Position numbers and translations under genes: made by a program. The notes below the pieces were generated by a model that had not been told where the DNA came from, searched no databases, and saw only the letters and a list, made by a program, of their open reading frames with translations. From Salinarchaeum sp. Harcht-Bsk1 (GTDB taxonomy: Archaea > Halobacteriota > Halobacteria > Halobacteriales > Salinarchaeaceae), in contig NC_021313.1 of the NCBI RefSeq assembly GCF_000403645.1, forward strand, positions 3,119,014-3,183,013: a stretch of 64,000 nt of DNA. Reading direction: 5' to 3'. This document shows, in pieces, positions 16,217 to 26,016 of this stretch; position 1 is the stretch's first letter, and each line of letters opens with the position of its first letter.

Positions 16217-16710
16217 GCCAGTTCGAGGTTCGACGACCGAGCTCCTCCCCGGAGGTCTACGAAGTTGACCTCACTCGCACCCCTGTTTCGTGGTTGTCCG
16301 ATTTCGCGACTCTGCGCAACCTATCGAATATTAGCTATGTATTGCTACCTGATACTGCATGGTCCAGGCCGAACGAATATATCATATATCGCTATACTCA
16401 ACGGTTCGGACGATCCCGCAGTACGAATGCCGCTATAGCGCGCCGCAATACGCCGATTTGGCGGGGTTGGCAGGACTCGCCCGTGCCTTCACTCGCCACG
16501 GATGCCCTCCGGGTAGTGACATCCTGGAACGTCCAGAGACTGCTCACCGACGCTCGGGAATCGGTCGGATCACCGTCGGTGCCGATCTGACTGCTCGGCA
16601 GACGGATCCGTTGCCTGGCGGACAGCCACGCGTACCGGCCGACACCCGAGCACTGCCGTAGCCTTGCCGGTTGGCGAATCCGCTTGTCACTCCTCGATGT
16701 TCCCCCGAGC
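16217..16710. other. intergenic region after the recombinase
   Basis: About 495 bases. 16320-16440 is AT-rich and carries copy B of the paired inverted-repeat element. The remainder is GC-rich with no convincing gene. Confidence 0.5.
16378..16440. repeat. paired inverted-repeat element, copy B
   Basis: CGCTATAC (16390-16397) and CTATAGCG (16433-16440) are separated by 35 bases, the same spacing as copy A at 10824-10886 and in opposite orientation. The left flank TATATCATATATCGCTATAC is the near-complement of copy A's right arm. The CGCTATAGCG at 16431-16440 is itself a 10-base palindrome. Confidence 0.5.
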
Positions 16711-17460
16711 ATGGCTTCGCAGCAGGTCACCGTCTGGAATGAGTTCGTCCACGAGCGCGAGAACGACGCGGTCGCCGAGGTGTACCCCGACGGAATCCAC
16801 GACGCGATCGCCACTGGGCTCGAGGACCGCGGATACGAGACGCGAACCGCGACGCTCCAGGAGCCCGAACACGGACTGACCGAAGCAGTCCTTGAGGAGA
16901 CCGACGTCCTCACCTGGTGGGGGCACACCGCCCACGACGAGGTCGAGGAGGAGGTCGTGGAGCGGATAACCGAGCGAGTGCGCGACGGGATGGGACTGAT
17001 CGTGCTCCACTCGGGGCACTACTCCAAACCGTTCAAGCGGCTGATGGGGACCTCCTGCTCGTTGAAGTGGCGGGAAGCAGACGACCGCGAGCGAATCTGG
17101 GTGATCGAGCCTGGCCACCCGATCGCACAGGGCGTCGACGATTGCATCGAAATCGACGCGGCCGAGACGTACGGCGAGCGCTTCGACGTACCGGCCCCCG
17201 ACGAACTCGTATTCACGTCCTGGTTCCAGGGCGGTGAGGTGTTCCGCTCGGGCTGTTGCTACCGCCGCGGGAACGGTCGGATCTTCTACTTCCGTCCCGG
17301 CCACGAGACCTACCCGATCTATCACCGTGAAGACGTGCGCGACGTGCTCGCGAACGCCGTAGAGTGGGCTGCGCCCGTCGCGAACCCGGGGACGTCTCTT
17401 CAGGGGAACCAGGAGCCCCGGGAGGACGTCGACATCGAGTCCGACAGCACCGTTCACTGA
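16711..17460 (+). CDS. ThuA-like glutamine-amidotransferase-fold protein
   Basis: 249 residues from the ATG at 16711 ([12 protein letters not shown]). The ThuA/trehalose-utilisation fold is recognised by [10 protein letters not shown] at the start, the strand [28 protein letters not shown], and [17 protein letters not shown] near the C-terminus. The family is related to class I glutamine amidotransferases but lacks their full triad, and its biochemical role is poorly known. ThuA was named from trehalose/sucrose uptake loci. There are no sugar genes nearby here, so function stays open. Probably cytoplasmic. Confidence 0.82.
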   Translation: MASQQVTVWNEFVHERENDAVAEVYPDGIHDAIATGLEDRGYETRTATLQEPEHGLTEAVLEETDVLTWWGHTAHDEVEEEVVERITERVRDGMGLIVLHSGHYSKPFKRLMGTSCSLKWREADDRERIWVIEPGHPIAQGVDDCIEIDAAETYGERFDVPAPDELVFTSWFQGGEVFRSGCCYRRGNGRIFYFRPGHETYPIYHREDVRDVLANAVEWAAPVANPGTSLQGNQEPREDVDIESDSTVH

Positions 17461-17577
17461 TCGGACGTCGGTGCCGACGGGACGGTCGAGGGCCGATCCC
17501 GCGTTCGTCGCGTACGGGTTCGTCGCGTGCGAAAATCACAGGCGCTATGTCCCTCTCTGTACGAGAAGGGGCATAGA

Positions 17578-18354
17578 ATGGCACGAGCTAGCGTTATCGG
17601 CTGCGGTAACATGGGCAGTGCCCTCGTGCGGGGCCTCGCCCAGTCCGGCGATCACACGGTGATCGCCTACGACGTCGACGAGGAGGCACTCGCGTCGGTG
17701 TCGGAGTACAGCACGGAGACGACGACCGACCTCGACGTCGCGACGGCATCCGACATCGTCTTCGTCGTGGTCAAGCCGGACATCGCCCCTGGCGTCGTCG
17801 AGGAACTCGATCTCGATGCTGACCAGACCCTGGTCTCCTTCGCCGCCGGTGTCTCGACGGACGTCATCGAACCGCTCACCGACGCGACGGTGCTCCGCGT
17901 CATGCCGAATCTCGCTGCTGCGACGGGGAACATGGCCGCCGCCGTCACCGGGGGCGAGCTAACTCCCGAAATCGAGGCGCTGCTCGAAGAGGCCGGCGTG
18001 TTCGTCGAGGTCGACGAGGAGTACATGGACATCGCGACGGCGGTCAACGGCAGCGGCCCGGCCTTCGTCTTCTATCTCATCCAGGCGATGCAGCAGGCCG
18101 GCGAGGATGCGGGGCTCGACACCGAGGACGCACAGGTACTCGCCGCACAGACGTTCAAGGGCGCCGCGGAGACGGTCCTGCGGTCCGACGAACCAATCGA
18201 GGACCTCATCGACGCGGTCTGTTCGCCGAACGGAACCACGATCGAGGGGATGGACGTCCTCTGGAACAGCGACGTGGACGAGGAACTCGCCGCGGCAGTC
18301 GCCGCCGCAGAGCGCCGTTCCAGGGAACTGGCCGCCGAGTCCAGCGATGCCTGA
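17578..18354 (+). CDS. proC: pyrroline-5-carboxylate reductase
   Basis: 258 residues from the ATG at 17578. The N-terminal Rossmann motif is [15 protein letters not shown] and the C-terminal domain has the family signature around [19 protein letters not shown]. It reduces 1-pyrroline-5-carboxylate to proline with NAD(P)H, the last step of proline synthesis, in the cytoplasm. It is the first of three adjacent genes, proC-proB-proA. The next start lies four bases past its stop, or overlaps it if the ATG at 18347 is used. Confidence 0.93.
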   Translation: MARASVIGCGNMGSALVRGLAQSGDHTVIAYDVDEEALASVSEYSTETTTDLDVATASDIVFVVVKPDIAPGVVEELDLDADQTLVSFAAGVSTDVIEPLTDATVLRVMPNLAAATGNMAAAVTGGELTPEIEALLEEAGVFVEVDEEYMDIATAVNGSGPAFVFYLIQAMQQAGEDAGLDTEDAQVLAAQTFKGAAETVLRSDEPIEDLIDAVCSPNGTTIEGMDVLWNSDVDEELAAAVAAAERRSRELAAESSDA

Positions 18355-18358
18355 TTCA

Positions 18359-19219
18359 ATGAGCGACACAGTCGGAACCGACGACGAGGTCGAGTCCGTG
18401 AGTGCCGAAACGGCAGACGCTGCCCGCAAACTCGCCGCCGACGCAGAGCGCGTGGTCGTCAAGGCCGGGACGAACACGCTGACCGACGACGAGTCGAACC
18501 TCGACGTCGAGAAGGTGGCCAAACTCGTCGACGACGTCAACGACCTGCTCGAACGCGACAGAGAGGTGCTGCTCGTGTCCTCGGGCGCGGTCGGCGCAGG
18601 CAAGGGCCGCGTCGACTACCCCAACGACACGGTGGAGGAGTCTCAGGCGCTCTCGACGGTCGGCCAGTCACAGTTGATGGCAGAGTACTCCGACAGCTTC
18701 GACCGCTACGACCGGACGGTCGCACAGATTCTCCTCACCGAGAACGACCTCGAGGACACCGAGCGGTTCACGAATTTCACGAACACCGTCGAGACGCTCC
18801 TCGAGTGGGACGTCGTTCCGATCATCAACGAGAACGACGCCGTGGCCACCGAGGAGATCCGGATCGGCGACAACGACATGCTCTCCTCCTCGGTCGCGAT
18901 CGGGGTCGGAGCGGATCTGCTCGTGACGCTGACCGACGTTGGCGGGGTCTACACCGCCAATCCGAAGGAGGACGACGCCGCCGAGCGAATCGAGGTCGTC
19001 GGCAACAACTACGCCGAGGTCCAACAGCTCGTCGACCGGAGTTCCTCGGCGACGTTCGGCGGCATCCAGACGAAAGTCCACGGCGCACGCGAGGTGAGCG
19101 AGCACGAGATCCCTGCGATCATCGCGAAGTCGACGGAGCCCGACGTCCTCGAACAGATCGTGACAGGCAAACCCGTGGGCACCCTGTTCGTTCCCACGAA
19201 CGGTGAGACCGATGAGTGA
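18359..19219 (+). CDS. proB: glutamate 5-kinase
   Basis: 286 residues from the ATG at 18359; an in-frame ATG at 18347 overlapping proC is also possible. The amino-acid-kinase fold shows [37 protein letters not shown] and [13 protein letters not shown]. It phosphorylates glutamate to glutamyl-5-phosphate, the committed and usually proline-inhibited step. The C-terminal PUA domain found in many bacterial enzymes is absent. The 3' end overlaps proA by eight bases if proA starts at 19212. In the cell it probably hands its labile product to ProA. Confidence 0.93.
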   Translation: MSDTVGTDDEVESVSAETADAARKLAADAERVVVKAGTNTLTDDESNLDVEKVAKLVDDVNDLLERDREVLLVSSGAVGAGKGRVDYPNDTVEESQALSTVGQSQLMAEYSDSFDRYDRTVAQILLTENDLEDTERFTNFTNTVETLLEWDVVPIINENDAVATEEIRIGDNDMLSSSVAIGVGADLLVTLTDVGGVYTANPKEDDAAERIEVVGNNYAEVQQLVDRSSSATFGGIQTKVHGAREVSEHEIPAIIAKSTEPDVLEQIVTGKPVGTLFVPTNGETDE

Positions 19220-20702
19220 GCAACTGGAAAAACCGACGGCGGAGAAGGTCGCCGACGCGGAGCGCGCGGCGCTCTCGCTCGCGAAGTGTTCCGATCGGAT
19301 GCGATCGGCAGCCCTCCACGAAATTGCCGACGCCATCGCGGCGAATCACGACGAGATCCTGGCGGCGAACGAGCGCGACGTCGCCGAGGCCGAGGAACTC
19401 CTGGAGGCCGGCGAGTACACGCAGGCGCTGGTCGACCGGCTGAAACTCTCGGAGTCCAAACTTGAGAGCATCGAGGAGATGGTCCGGAGCGTCGCGGGGC
19501 AGGACGACCCCCTCGGCGACACGCAGACCGCGCGAGCGCTCGACGACGGACTTGAGCTCTATCGCGTCTCCGTGCCGATCGGCGTCGTCGGCACCATCTT
19601 CGAGTCCCGACCCGACGCCCTCGTCCAGATCGCCGCGCTCTGCCTTCGCTCCGGGAACGCCGTGATCCTGAAAGGCGGTAGCGAGGCGAGCCATTCGAAT
19701 CGCGTCCTCTACGAACTCATCGAGGACGCGACCGCCGGATTCGCGGTCGACGGCGACGAAGAAACCGGCGACGAGGATGCCGGTGCTCACGCCGCCGAGG
19801 AGGATGCCGGTGATGACGACGCCGCTGACGACGATACCGCTGAAGACGACGCCGGTGATCGCCACGAAGCCGACGACGAACTGCCCGACGGCTGGGCCCA
19901 ACTCATCGAGGCTCGCGCGGACGTGGACACCGTCCTCGAGATGGACGACGCGATCGACCTCGTGATGCCCCGGGGGAGTTCCGAGTTCGTCGAGTACATC
20001 CAGCAGAACACGCACATCCCCGTCCTCGGCCACACCGAGGGCGTCTGTCACGTCTACGTCGACGACGCCGCGGACCTCTCGATGGCGAGCGACATCGCGT
20101 TCGACGCCAAGGTCCAGTATCCGGCGGTCTGCAACGCCGTCGAGACGGTCCTCGTCCACGAGGCGGTCGCCGACGAATTCCTGCCCGAGATCGCGGAGCG
20201 CTACCGGGAGGCTGACGTCGAGATCCGTGGCGACGAGCAGACGCGAGCGATCGTCGACGTGGCTGCTGCGAGCGAGGAAGACTGGGACACCGAGTACGGC
20301 GACCTGATCGTCGCGATCCGGGTCGTCGACTCCATCGACGACGCCGTCGATCACGTTGCGACGTACGGATCGAAGCACACGGATTCGATCGTGACGGAGG
20401 ACACCGGCCACGCGCGCTTCTTCATGCGGAGTCTCGACTCCGCGAGCGTGTTTCACAACGCGTCGACGCGCTTCGCAGACGGGTTCCGGTACGGACTCGG
20501 TGCAGAGGTGGGTATCAGCACCGGGAAGATCCACGCACGGGGCCCAGTCGGTCTCGAGGGGCTGACGACGTACCAGTACTACCTCGAGGGCGACGGGCAA
20601 ATCGTGGGCACATACGCGGGCGCGGACGCGAAACCATTCCGCCACGAGGACTTCGACGGCGAGTGGAGGCCCGGCCAGCTCTCATCAGACAGGTCTGGCT
20701 AA
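19212..20702 (+). CDS. proA: gamma-glutamyl-phosphate reductase with acidic insertion
   Basis: 496 residues from the ATG at 19212; a GTG at 19203 is the alternative. It makes glutamate-5-semialdehyde from glutamyl phosphate using NADPH. Family motifs include [14 protein letters not shown], the catalytic Cys307 in [15 protein letters not shown], and [16 protein letters not shown] near the C-terminus. The enzyme is normally about 420-450 residues. Here a low-complexity stretch of about 45 residues, almost all Asp, Glu, Ala, Gly and Thr (roughly 178-222), interrupts the NADPH domain before [11 protein letters not shown]. Last gene of proCBA, with a strong hairpin right after the stop. Confidence 0.93.
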   Translation: MSEQLEKPTAEKVADAERAALSLAKCSDRMRSAALHEIADAIAANHDEILAANERDVAEAEELLEAGEYTQALVDRLKLSESKLESIEEMVRSVAGQDDPLGDTQTARALDDGLELYRVSVPIGVVGTIFESRPDALVQIAALCLRSGNAVILKGGSEASHSNRVLYELIEDATAGFAVDGDEETGDEDAGAHAAEEDAGDDDAADDDTAEDDAGDRHEADDELPDGWAQLIEARADVDTVLEMDDAIDLVMPRGSSEFVEYIQQNTHIPVLGHTEGVCHVYVDDAADLSMASDIAFDAKVQYPAVCNAVETVLVHEAVADEFLPEIAERYREADVEIRGDEQTRAIVDVAAASEEDWDTEYGDLIVAIRVVDSIDDAVDHVATYGSKHTDSIVTEDTGHARFFMRSLDSASVFHNASTRFADGFRYGLGAEVGISTGKIHARGPVGLEGLTTYQYYLEGDGQIVGTYAGADAKPFRHEDFDGEWRPGQLSSDRSG

Positions 20703-20703
20703 G

Positions 20704-20720
20704 GCGGCTCTGGGAGCCGC
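20704..20720 (+). terminator. hairpin after proA
   Basis: GCGGCTC-TGG-GAGCCGC, a perfect 7-base stem with a 3-base loop starting two bases after the proA stop. No T-run follows, so it may protect the 3' end or help termination rather than act as a classical terminator. Confidence 0.45.
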
Positions 20721-20796
20721 ACTCGCGCCGCGTCGTGCCCCATCGACTGTTCACGCGTAGCCCGCGACGGTAACAGCCAGTTTGGTTACGTATATA

Positions 20797-20833
20797 TGCG
20801 ACATTCTGTCCACCAGGGACCACTATTGTCGCA
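20797..20833. promoter_or_regulatory. inverted repeat TGCGACA / TGTCGCA upstream of the dpp operon
   Basis: Two perfect 7-base arms at 20797-20803 and 20827-20833 with a 23-base spacer, next to a TATATATG run at 20791-20798. It could be an upstream control site; significance is uncertain. Confidence 0.3.
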
Positions 20834-20867
20834 CCCGTACCTCTCCCGCTATCGTTTATCTACGCGG

Positions 20868-20883
20868 GTGGTAAATTTACCAC
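20868..20883. promoter_or_regulatory. 16-base perfect palindrome, likely operator of the peptide ABC operon
   Basis: GTGGTAAATTTACCAC reads the same on both strands. It ends 57 bases upstream of the start of the binding-protein gene, close to where a basal promoter would be. A perfect 16-base palindrome is a typical dimeric-regulator site. Which regulator binds is unknown. Confidence 0.5.
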
Positions 20884-20940
20884 TACAAATTTTCTGCATT
20901 AACCATGAACTATTAGGTGACCTCCCACATCGAATCCCAC

Positions 20941-22650
20941 ATGGCGGACGACAACTGGTTCGATCGGCGGACGTTCCTCAAGCACGGATCCGTGGCAGGT
21001 GCATCGATCGCGGGAATATCGCTCGCTGGATGTACGAGCGACGGTGACGGTGACGACGACGGGGACGGGGACGGGGGCGACGACAGTGGCACCGATAGCG
21101 GTGGCGGTGACACCGACGGCGACGATACCGACGGCGGTGGAGGTGACGACGTCCCTGAAGGTATCATGCAGGACGACTACTGGCAGGACCTCGAGGAGCC
21201 CTCGAGTCGCGAAGGGTACCTGCAGCGAGCGAATCTCGCGGCCCACCAGGAGGCGCCCTGGATCTTCCTGAACCGACAGTACAGTAACTACGGGAAGGTA
21301 ACGAGCCTCGAGTGGACCGCGCGGAGCGACGAACTGATCTGGGCGTACCCGATGAGCCCGGACGGGAACTCGGTTACGGTCACCCAGGGCCAGATGGACA
21401 CCGGGCTCGACCCGCACGCTCACCGCGAGACGCCGACTGACAACATCGTCACGCAGGCGTACGATCGCCTGCTCATGCGAACGCCCGACGACGAAATCGA
21501 AGGCGCGCTCGCGTCGGACTGGGAGCGCATCGAGGAGGGGCACGTTCGGTTCCAGATTCGCGAGGGCGTCACGTTCCACAACGGCGACGAACTGACGCCG
21601 GACGACGTTGCGTTCAGCATCAACCGGGTCGTCGATCCCGAAGTGAGCCTGGAGAGCCCACAGAACGACCAGCTTGCTGGGGTCACCGGGGCCGAGGTCG
21701 TCGACGGGGAGCGCGCAGTGGACGTCTTCTCCGATGGCATCAACCCCGTGATCTTCTCGCTGTTCGCGTCCTACTGTAACATCGTCCAGCGCGACTGGAT
21801 CGAGTCCAGGGACACCTCCGAGATCAACTCGGACATGAACGGCACGGGAGCGTTCCAGCTTTCGTCCTACGAATCGGGGGAGAGCGTGGTGTACGAAGCC
21901 TTCGACGATCACTGGCGCGGAGCGCCAGAGTTCGACACGCTCGAGTTCAGGGCTGCATCGGAAGACAGCACTCGGGTCAACCAGCTCCTCCAGGGAGAGA
22001 CCGACATTGTCGTCAACGTCCCGCCCCAGGAGGTCTCCCGCGTCCAGGACGAGTCCTCGACGGAGATGGCTCCCGTTCCCAGTACGCGGATCATCTACAA
22101 CGGGATGAAGTACAACGCAGAACCCTTCGACGACCCGCTATTCCGTCGCGCGATGAACTACGCCATCGACCTGGAGTCGATCGTGCAGAACGTGCTCCAG
22201 ACCTTCGCCGACCAGACGGCACAACCGACGCTCGAGGGCTTCGTCGGCTACAACCCGGACCTGGATCCGTACCCGTACGATCCCGAGATGGCCGAGCAAC
22301 TCGTCGAGGCGTCGGGGTACGCCGGTGTGGAACTCGAACTCCACACCCCGGTCGGCCGGTACTTGAAGGACCTCGAAATCGCACAGGCGACCGCGGGCTA
22401 CGTCGACGAACTCAGCAACGTCAGTGCGAGCGTCAACCAGCGCGAGTTCGCTTCGCTCGCGGGTGAACTCACCGACGGCGATCTCTCCACGAGTCCGGAC
22501 TGGTACCTGATCGGGTGGGGGAACGCGGTCTTCGACGCCAGCCAGACGATCATCCCGCTGCTCACCAGTGACGGGGCCCTGACCTCGTGGCAGAACGAGG
22601 ACTTCGACACCCTCGTCGACGAGGCGCAGAGCCTGCCCGGTAGTCAGTAA
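20941..22650 (+). CDS. peptide/solute ABC transporter binding lipoprotein (family 5), apparently circularly permuted
   Basis: 569 residues from the ATG at 20941. A Tat signal (DRRTFLKHG) and lipobox LAGC (Cys31) show export by the twin-arginine pathway and lipid anchoring outside the cell, followed by an Asp/Gly-rich linker to about residue 70. The family's usual C-terminal segment (ANLAAHQEAPWIFLNRQYSN, about 97-116) is found before the usual N-terminal segment (VTVTQGQMDTGLDPH, 145-159; FQIREGVTFHNGDELTPDDV later). The protein ends at DFDTLVDEAQSLPGSQ, where relatives continue with that same missing segment. First gene of the five-gene operon to 27421. Substrate probably peptide-like, not proven. 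Confidence 0.85.
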   Translation: MADDNWFDRRTFLKHGSVAGASIAGISLAGCTSDGDGDDDGDGDGGDDSGTDSGGGDTDGDDTDGGGGDDVPEGIMQDDYWQDLEEPSSREGYLQRANLAAHQEAPWIFLNRQYSNYGKVTSLEWTARSDELIWAYPMSPDGNSVTVTQGQMDTGLDPHAHRETPTDNIVTQAYDRLLMRTPDDEIEGALASDWERIEEGHVRFQIREGVTFHNGDELTPDDVAFSINRVVDPEVSLESPQNDQLAGVTGAEVVDGERAVDVFSDGINPVIFSLFASYCNIVQRDWIESRDTSEINSDMNGTGAFQLSSYESGESVVYEAFDDHWRGAPEFDTLEFRAASEDSTRVNQLLQGETDIVVNVPPQEVSRVQDESSTEMAPVPSTRIIYNGMKYNAEPFDDPLFRRAMNYAIDLESIVQNVLQTFADQTAQPTLEGFVGYNPDLDPYPYDPEMAEQLVEASGYAGVELELHTPVGRYLKDLEIAQATAGYVDELSNVSASVNQREFASLAGELTDGDLSTSPDWYLIGWGNAVFDASQTIIPLLTSDGALTSWQNEDFDTLVDEAQSLPGSQ

Positions 22651-22664
22651 TCGCCCAGCGATCG

Positions 22665-23696
22665 ATGTCGTTGGGACGGTTCCTCGTCAGACGAACGTTG
22701 CAGGGCCTGCTGGTGGTCTGGGGAGTGATTACTGTGGTCTTCCTCCTTCGATTTCTCTCCCCAGGCGACCCAGTGACGTTTATCGCTCCACTGGACGCGA
22801 GTCCCGAACTCAAGGAGCGGATCGCCGCAGATCTCGGGCTCGACCAGCCGATTCACGTCCAGTACGCCGACTACATCGTTGGCGTCCTACAGGCCGATTT
22901 CGGTTACTCGTTCCAGCGAGGCCTCCCTGCGAGCGAGGTGGTCTGGCTCCGGGTACCGGCGACCGTCGAACTGGCAATCGCCGCGAGCGTCGTCGCGTTC
23001 GTGCTCTCGATTCCACTCGGCGTCGTCGCCGCCACTCGACGACACAGCCCGGCCGACTACGGAGCGACGCTGTTCTCGCTTCTCGGAATCTCGACGCCGA
23101 ACTTCTGGCTCGGGATCATGCTCATCCTCGTCCTATCGGTCCAGCTCGACCTGTTTCCGACGAGCCAGCGACCGATCGGCTTCCTCGAGGCCTGGAGTAA
23201 CCTGATCGTGATCCACACCGGCGATCCGTCGGTATCGTTCCCGATGAAGCTCGGTTCGTTCGGCGACGATCTGGGGACGTGGCTCTGGCACATCGCACTT
23301 CCGGCGATCACCCTGGGCACGTACTTCACCGCGCTCATCACGCGATTGACCCGGAGTGGAATGCTCGACGAACTTGGGAAGGAGTACGTGACTGCCTCGC
23401 GAGCGAAGGGGCTCCCGGAGACGCTGGTGCGCTACCGGCACGCCCTCAGGAACACCCTCATTCCGATCATCACGGTTCTCGGGCTGCAGCTCGGGACGCT
23501 CATCGGCGGCGCGGTCATCACCGAACAGGTCTTCGCCTGGCCCGGGCTGGGATCGCTCCTGATCGACGCGATCAACGATCGTGACTGGCCGGTGATCCAG
23601 GCGTCGCTGATCGTCATCGGCGTGAGCTTCGTCATCATCAACATCGTCGTCGATGCGCTGTACGGCTACCTGAACCCGAAGGTGGGATTCGAATAA
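22665..23696 (+). CDS. dppB: ABC transporter permease, DppB-type
   Basis: 343 residues with the six-helix pattern of the DppB/OppB family, including the N-terminal RFLVRRTLQGLLVVWGVITV and the cytoplasmic coupling motif EYVTASRAKGLPETLVRYRH. It forms one half of the membrane channel for peptide uptake. It starts 14 bases after the binding protein and its stop overlaps the next start by one base. Substrate assignment (peptides, or possibly nickel or sugars) rests on family only. Confidence 0.9.
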   Translation: MSLGRFLVRRTLQGLLVVWGVITVVFLLRFLSPGDPVTFIAPLDASPELKERIAADLGLDQPIHVQYADYIVGVLQADFGYSFQRGLPASEVVWLRVPATVELAIAASVVAFVLSIPLGVVAATRRHSPADYGATLFSLLGISTPNFWLGIMLILVLSVQLDLFPTSQRPIGFLEAWSNLIVIHTGDPSVSFPMKLGSFGDDLGTWLWHIALPAITLGTYFTALITRLTRSGMLDELGKEYVTASRAKGLPETLVRYRHALRNTLIPIITVLGLQLGTLIGGAVITEQVFAWPGLGSLLIDAINDRDWPVIQASLIVIGVSFVIINIVVDALYGYLNPKVGFE

Positions 23697-24760
23697 TGGT
23701 CTCAGATCGAACCTGGCGAAACCTGCGAGCGGAGTTGCGTCGGAGTCACCTCGCGAAGCTCGGCGTCCTGCTGGTCCTCTTCATCGTCACGGCGGCGATC
23801 CTCGCGCCCGTCCTCGCGCCGCACGACCCGACCAAAACGAATCCAGAGGACAGCAATCTCCCGCCACTCGGCTTCAGTGAGACGAAGAACCAGTCGACGT
23901 CGCAGATGGTCGACGGAGAGATTCAGATCGTCGAGGAGAAGGTCGAGGTCAACGCGAAGAGCGAGCATCCACTCGGGACCGACCACGTCGGCCGGGACGT
24001 GCTCTCTCGAGTCCTCTTCGGCGCGCGGACGTCCCTCGTCGTCGGCATCATCGGCACAGCGCTCGCCGCACTGTTCGGCGTGAGCGTCGGCCTCGTGTCC
24101 GGCTACTACGGCGGACGGGTCGACGACGGCTTCATGCGGGCGGCCGACATCATGCTGGCGTTCCCATCGCTCGTGCTCGCGATCGCGCTCGTCGGCATCT
24201 GGGGACAGCAGTCCTACGAGATACCCGACCCGTTCCACGCGCTCGGAATCACTCCGGACATGCCGGAAGCGACCGTGGTACCGGGCACTGTCATCATCGT
24301 GGTCGCCCTCGTCAACTGGGTGTGGTTCGCGCGCGTCGCGCGCGGTGAGGCACTGCGGGTTCGCAACGAGGAGTACATCAAGGCGGCGCGAGCCAGCGGA
24401 ATGCGGGACGTCGAGATCGGCTCCGTCTACGTCTTCGGTCGACGACTCCCGTTCCCGAGAGGAATCGTCATCCAGCACGTCCTCCCCAACAGCGTCACGC
24501 CGATCATCGTTCTCGCGACGATCCAGGTCGCCGCGATCATCCTCCTCGAGAGCGCGCTGTCGTTCCTCGGGTTCTCCGGGGCCAACCTCTCGTGGGGGAT
24601 CGACATATCGCAGGGGCGGAACTACCTCTCGTCCTCGTGGTGGATCGCGACCGTGCCGGGCGTCGCCATCGTGATCGCCGTCGTGGGGATCAACTTGCTC
24701 GGCGATTGGCTCCGCGACGCACTCGACCCTGGCATCGACCAGGGGGAGGGCGGTGTCTGA
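23696..24760 (+). CDS. dppC: ABC transporter permease, DppC-type
   Basis: 354 residues. An N-terminal helix (about 18-40) is followed by an outside loop that is longer than usual (about 45-95, KTNPEDSNLPPLGFSETKNQ...). The five-helix channel domain follows, with the coupling motif EEYIKAARASGMRDVEI. It pairs with the upstream DppB-like permease. The start codon overlaps the stop of the previous gene, and its stop overlaps the next start (TGATG), showing tight translational coupling through the operon. Confidence 0.9.
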   Translation: MVSDRTWRNLRAELRRSHLAKLGVLLVLFIVTAAILAPVLAPHDPTKTNPEDSNLPPLGFSETKNQSTSQMVDGEIQIVEEKVEVNAKSEHPLGTDHVGRDVLSRVLFGARTSLVVGIIGTALAALFGVSVGLVSGYYGGRVDDGFMRAADIMLAFPSLVLAIALVGIWGQQSYEIPDPFHALGITPDMPEATVVPGTVIIVVALVNWVWFARVARGEALRVRNEEYIKAARASGMRDVEIGSVYVFGRRLPFPRGIVIQHVLPNSVTPIIVLATIQVAAIILLESALSFLGFSGANLSWGIDISQGRNYLSSSWWIATVPGVAIVIAVVGINLLGDWLRDALDPGIDQGEGGV

Positions 24761-26016
24761 TGCCCGAGGACCTCCTCCGCGTCCGCGGACTGACGACCCG
24801 CTTCTTCACGCAAGAGGGGCAGGTCAACGCCGTCGAGGACGTCTCCTTCGACGTCCGCGAAGGCGAGGTGCTGGGCATCGTCGGTGAATCGGGCTCTGGC
24901 AAGAGCGTCACGGCACTCTCTCTGGTCGACCTGATCGACGACCCGGGTCGCGTCACCGACGGTGAGATCTGGTATCGCAACGAGGCGCTCGCGGACGCCG
25001 CTCGCGACCGCGGTGACGCGGCCGTCGACGGCGACTTCGTCGACGTGCGTCAGTTGGCGCTCCGACACCGCCGTGCGCTTCGAGGGCCCGACTTCGCGTC
25101 GATCTTCCAGGATCCAGCGAGCAGCCTCAACCCGTCACTGCCGGTCGGCGAGCAGATCGCGGAGGCCGTCGAGGTGCAGCGCCGCGCGAGCGCGAACCCC
25201 CGATCGACCCGCTCCCGGACCCAGTCCTACGGACTCGGCAAGTTCCTCGTCGGCGCGGCTGTCCCCGGCCGCGGGTATCTCAGCGAGGAGAGCAAGGCCC
25301 GGGCGATCGAACTCCTCGAGATGGTCGGGATTCCCGATCCGGCGGAGCGCGCCGAGGCGCTTCCCCACGAGTACTCCGGCGGGATGCTCCAGCGGGCGAT
25401 GATCGCGCAGGCCCTGGCTGGCGAACCGAACGTGTTGATCGCCGACGAACCGACGACCGCGCTCGACGTCACGATCCAGGCACAGATCCTCGACCTCCTC
25501 CGGGACCTGCAGGAGGAAACCGGGATGACCATCCTGCTCATCACGCACAACCTCGGCGTCATCGCGCGGATGTGCGATCGCGTCGGCGTGATGTACGCCG
25601 GCGAAATCGTCGAACGGGGCACCCTCGAGGACGTGTTCGACGATCCCATCCATCCCTACACGCGGGGCTTGCTGGGATCGATCCCCGACCTCGAATCCGC
25701 CGGCGGACGGCTCCAGCCCATCGAGGGCAACGTCCCGAGTCTCCTCGACCACGAGATGGAGGACCGCTGTTACTTCGCGGACCGGTGTCCGAAAGCGATG
25801 GAGGAATGTCTGGAGAAACCCCCCGAATTCGACGGGCCCGGCACCGCGAATCACCGCGCGAAGTGCTACCTCGCGGACCATCCCTACGAACCGGAGCAGG
25901 CGTTGCCGGAAGGGTACTTCGAGGACGGAGATGGAGCGACGGGCAGTGATGGCGACGGCGGAGACGGAACGCGCGCCTCCGAAGTTCGCGCAGACGAGGT
26001 GGGAGCCGATGACTGA
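24760..26016 (+). CDS. dppD: ABC transporter ATPase, DppD-type
   Basis: 418 residues from the ATG at 24760. Walker A is GESGSGKSV, the signature motif is [15 protein letters not shown] and Walker B is [12 protein letters not shown]. The C-terminal oligopeptide-ABC domain includes the cysteine cluster [16 protein letters not shown] ... KCYL that in relatives can hold an iron-sulfur cluster. It powers the uptake system on the cytoplasmic side together with DppF. An insertion of about 40 residues after [16 protein letters not shown] lies between Walker A and the signature. The 3' end overlaps the next gene by eight bases. Confidence 0.9.
   Translation: MPEDLLRVRGLTTRFFTQEGQVNAVEDVSFDVREGEVLGIVGESGSGKSVTALSLVDLIDDPGRVTDGEIWYRNEALADAARDRGDAAVDGDFVDVRQLALRHRRALRGPDFASIFQDPASSLNPSLPVGEQIAEAVEVQRRASANPRSTRSRTQSYGLGKFLVGAAVPGRGYLSEESKARAIELLEMVGIPDPAERAEALPHEYSGGMLQRAMIAQALAGEPNVLIADEPTTALDVTIQAQILDLLRDLQEETGMTILLITHNLGVIARMCDRVGVMYAGEIVERGTLEDVFDDPIHPYTRGLLGSIPDLESAGGRLQPIEGNVPSLLDHEMEDRCYFADRCPKAMEECLEKPPEFDGPGTANHRAKCYLADHPYEPEQALPEGYFEDGDGATGSDGDGGDGTRASEVRADEVGADD

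Noticed and set aside
19119-20645. About 500-codon minus-strand open frame over proA
   Set aside because: It is the complement of proA in GC-rich DNA; only the plus strand shows family motifs.
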